From the NCBI RefSeq assembly GCF_002234675.1, contig NC_019872.2, positions 9,936,950-10,000,949 of the forward strand: a stretch of DNA of 64,000 nt. The letters are read 5' to 3'. The translations under genes were made by a program, and so were the position numbers. The notes beneath the pieces are model-generated. The model saw nothing but the letters and a program-made list of their open reading frames with translations. It was not told where the DNA came from and did not search any database. This stretch comes from Oryzias latipes. Lineage: Eukaryota; Chordata; Actinopteri; Beloniformes; Adrianichthyidae. Of the stretch, positions 62,170 through 64,000 are shown piece by piece (within the stretch, counting starts at the first letter, position 1; every line of letters begins with the position of its first letter).

Positions 62170-64000
62170 GTAGATAAATGTAAAACATGAAAAGACTCAA
62201 TCAATTTTAACTTGATTATAACAATCTCTTTATCTCTAAATTATCGTCTGACAATAAAAGGAAGAAAAAGTGGTTGAACCTATTCCTCCTTTTTTAATGT
62301 AGTTATGGAGTAACGCCTTATTGCTTTTTGTCCATTCTGGGACAGCCCACAACGAAAGCTTTGATGTTCGTTTATAAAACATAGGAAGGAAGCGACTGAT
62401 TGCCGATATTTTTTTTCCATGTGAGACTCTGTTTGTTGTAGATTTAGTCATTATTTGATCTATTCCATAGCGGTTTGTGCCAAAGCATTTCTGTCTCTGC
62501 TTTGTTTTGCCCTTTTAGGAATCATTCTTTATCAGTAGTAGTACGGGACTCCTCAGAGTGACAGTTGTGTAGACATTGACTCAGACTTGCATCCACACCA
62601 GAATGCTTTTTTTTTTTTAAACATCCAGATTGAGTCATAACATACTGAAGAGATCTTGAGTGTTTTTGTTTTCGTCTGCATCCCACCTACCCATCTGGTC
62701 ACTTCCTTCCTGTCACATGACTCTTGTTTCTCCGGGGCTCCACACATGTGATGAAACAGAGATTCTGAGCTCTGGATTCTTGTTTTCTCCAGGATAAATT
62801 CTCTTTAAGTGTTTCAAATGTCAGCAGTTGTCAGACTCTTAAACACCGAAGATTGTTTGTGCTGATTTCATATCTGCAAAATCTTGTTCTTTTAAATGGA
62901 TTCAGAGAGTGGACAGAAACATGTCAAGTCTCGCTTTTGTGTCACCCCAGACTAACCATGAGCTTTCCTCCACAAGCCAAATATCAAATGTGTAAAAACA
63001 AAAAGTAGATATGTCAGGAATGCAGGTAGAGATGCAAGTTTGTGCCCGTCCTGGTGGTTGCATGACTGCTTTAACTTGAAATCCTTCTTCTTTTTAATTA
63101 AAACAGTTCTTCTCTTTTCGCTGTGACCTTGAACACACACCTCCATAAACAATTTTAATCTAATGTTGTGCTGTTTTTCTTTGTTTTTTTTGGTCAAAAA
63201 TTTTGATTTTAGATTACAGAAAAGAGTTAAAAAAATGACAGCATTATTTTTCAAAATAAAATCAAGGGTAGAACAAAAATTTGCTGATTTTCTTTTGTTT
63301 TTGTTTTGTTTTTATGCATCTCTACAATGGACTATTTATATAAACTCTATATTTTGAGGAACATATTTAAAATGTAACCCATACATTTAAAATTAGGAAG
63401 TTTCTTCATTTGTGGTAAATGTTGTTGGAACATACAAAAATACAATTCCTTCATCTTTGTTTGAAAGGGTTTGACTCTTTAACTGCTCAGGGTGTTTTCA
63501 GCAAAGAGCATCAGTTTAACAAAAAAAAATATCGGAACAAGTGAATCTATGTTTTGCAGATCAACAACAGTCGTTCTTGAAAGAGTCTTTAGCCTTAAGT
63601 ATGTTTTTCTTGAAAATAATCGTTCTTATTATTACGTAAAACAATTTTTTATTTTAAAAAGCGCCTTTCAGAGCCCTCAAGGAGGCTGCACAAAAGACAA
63701 GTTAAAACACACTTAAACGCATCAAACAATAACAATAATAATAATAATAATAAAAAGTGCCAAAGATGGGTTTTGAATCCTTTTACAAGTATTTTCAACT
63801 TGACAGTTGTTTTTTATATTTTAAAGATACAAACCCAAGGTTAATTTTACTTTTGAAATGATCATTTACAAAATCTACTTTTACAATAAAAAATGTCTTT
63901 TCTTTTTCAATATTTTGCAAGGAAAGGAGCTGCAACCTCTGTGTCAGACTGTATTGGTCTGTCAAAGCTGACAGCACAAATGTCCCTGTACTCACTTGTC
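62170..64000 (+). other. stard13: stard13 intron at right edge
   Basis: AT-rich intron sequence after the alpha-type first exon. The shared SAM-domain exon is not present. A trinucleotide (AAT/ATA)n microsatellite lies at about 63726-63753. No other feature recognised. Confidence 0.7.

Overview
This is nuclear DNA from a teleost fish, probably a percomorph. Genes are split by GT-AG introns, intergenic DNA is AT-rich, and typical fish repeats are present (piggyBac and hAT elements, Tc1, LINE 3' ends, a Ty3/gypsy chromovirus). The genes are the vertebrate PDS5B-KL-STARD13-RFC3 neighbourhood. No tRNA, rRNA or CRISPR was seen.

Layout: (1) 764-11968, + strand: the last 23 coding exons of pds5b (cohesin regulator), ending in an AT-hook-rich tail; 3' UTR to about 13.4 kb. 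(2) 14482-22262, + strand: a complete 13-exon klotho gene (kl), 975 aa, with signal peptide, two glycosidase-like domains, one membrane segment and a short tail. (3) 23632-26255, - strand: a complete 9-exon rfc3 (clamp-loader subunit), 356 aa, with a TCTCGCGAGA promoter palindrome. (4) 30.5-64 kb, + strand: the 5' end of stard13 (RhoGAP/START protein). Two recognisable alternative first exons (58267 and 61755), plus a candidate chain of four more upstream exons (30651, 36500, 37160, 40136), all end in phase 1, so each could join the same SAM-domain exon beyond the right edge.

Repeats fill much of the rest. A full-length Ty3/gypsy chromovirus (51702-57149) has equal-length LTRs that look identical, a 5-bp target duplication, open gag and pol, and a textbook -1 frameshift signal. 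It sits inside a copy of an unclassified dispersed repeat ('R1') that occurs five times in the window. Two hAT-type elements, two piggyBac MITEs, a decayed piggyBac transposase, Tc1 relics and several LINE fragments were also found.

The main points of interest are in kl. Three of the four residues that bind zinc between KL1 and KL2 in human Klotho are replaced, both glycosidase domains lack catalytic carboxylates (including the KL1 nucleophile), and the splice donor after KL1 reads valine-stop, so retention of that intron would encode a KL1-only secreted form. Relative to human gene order, the STARD13-RFC3 pair is inverted.
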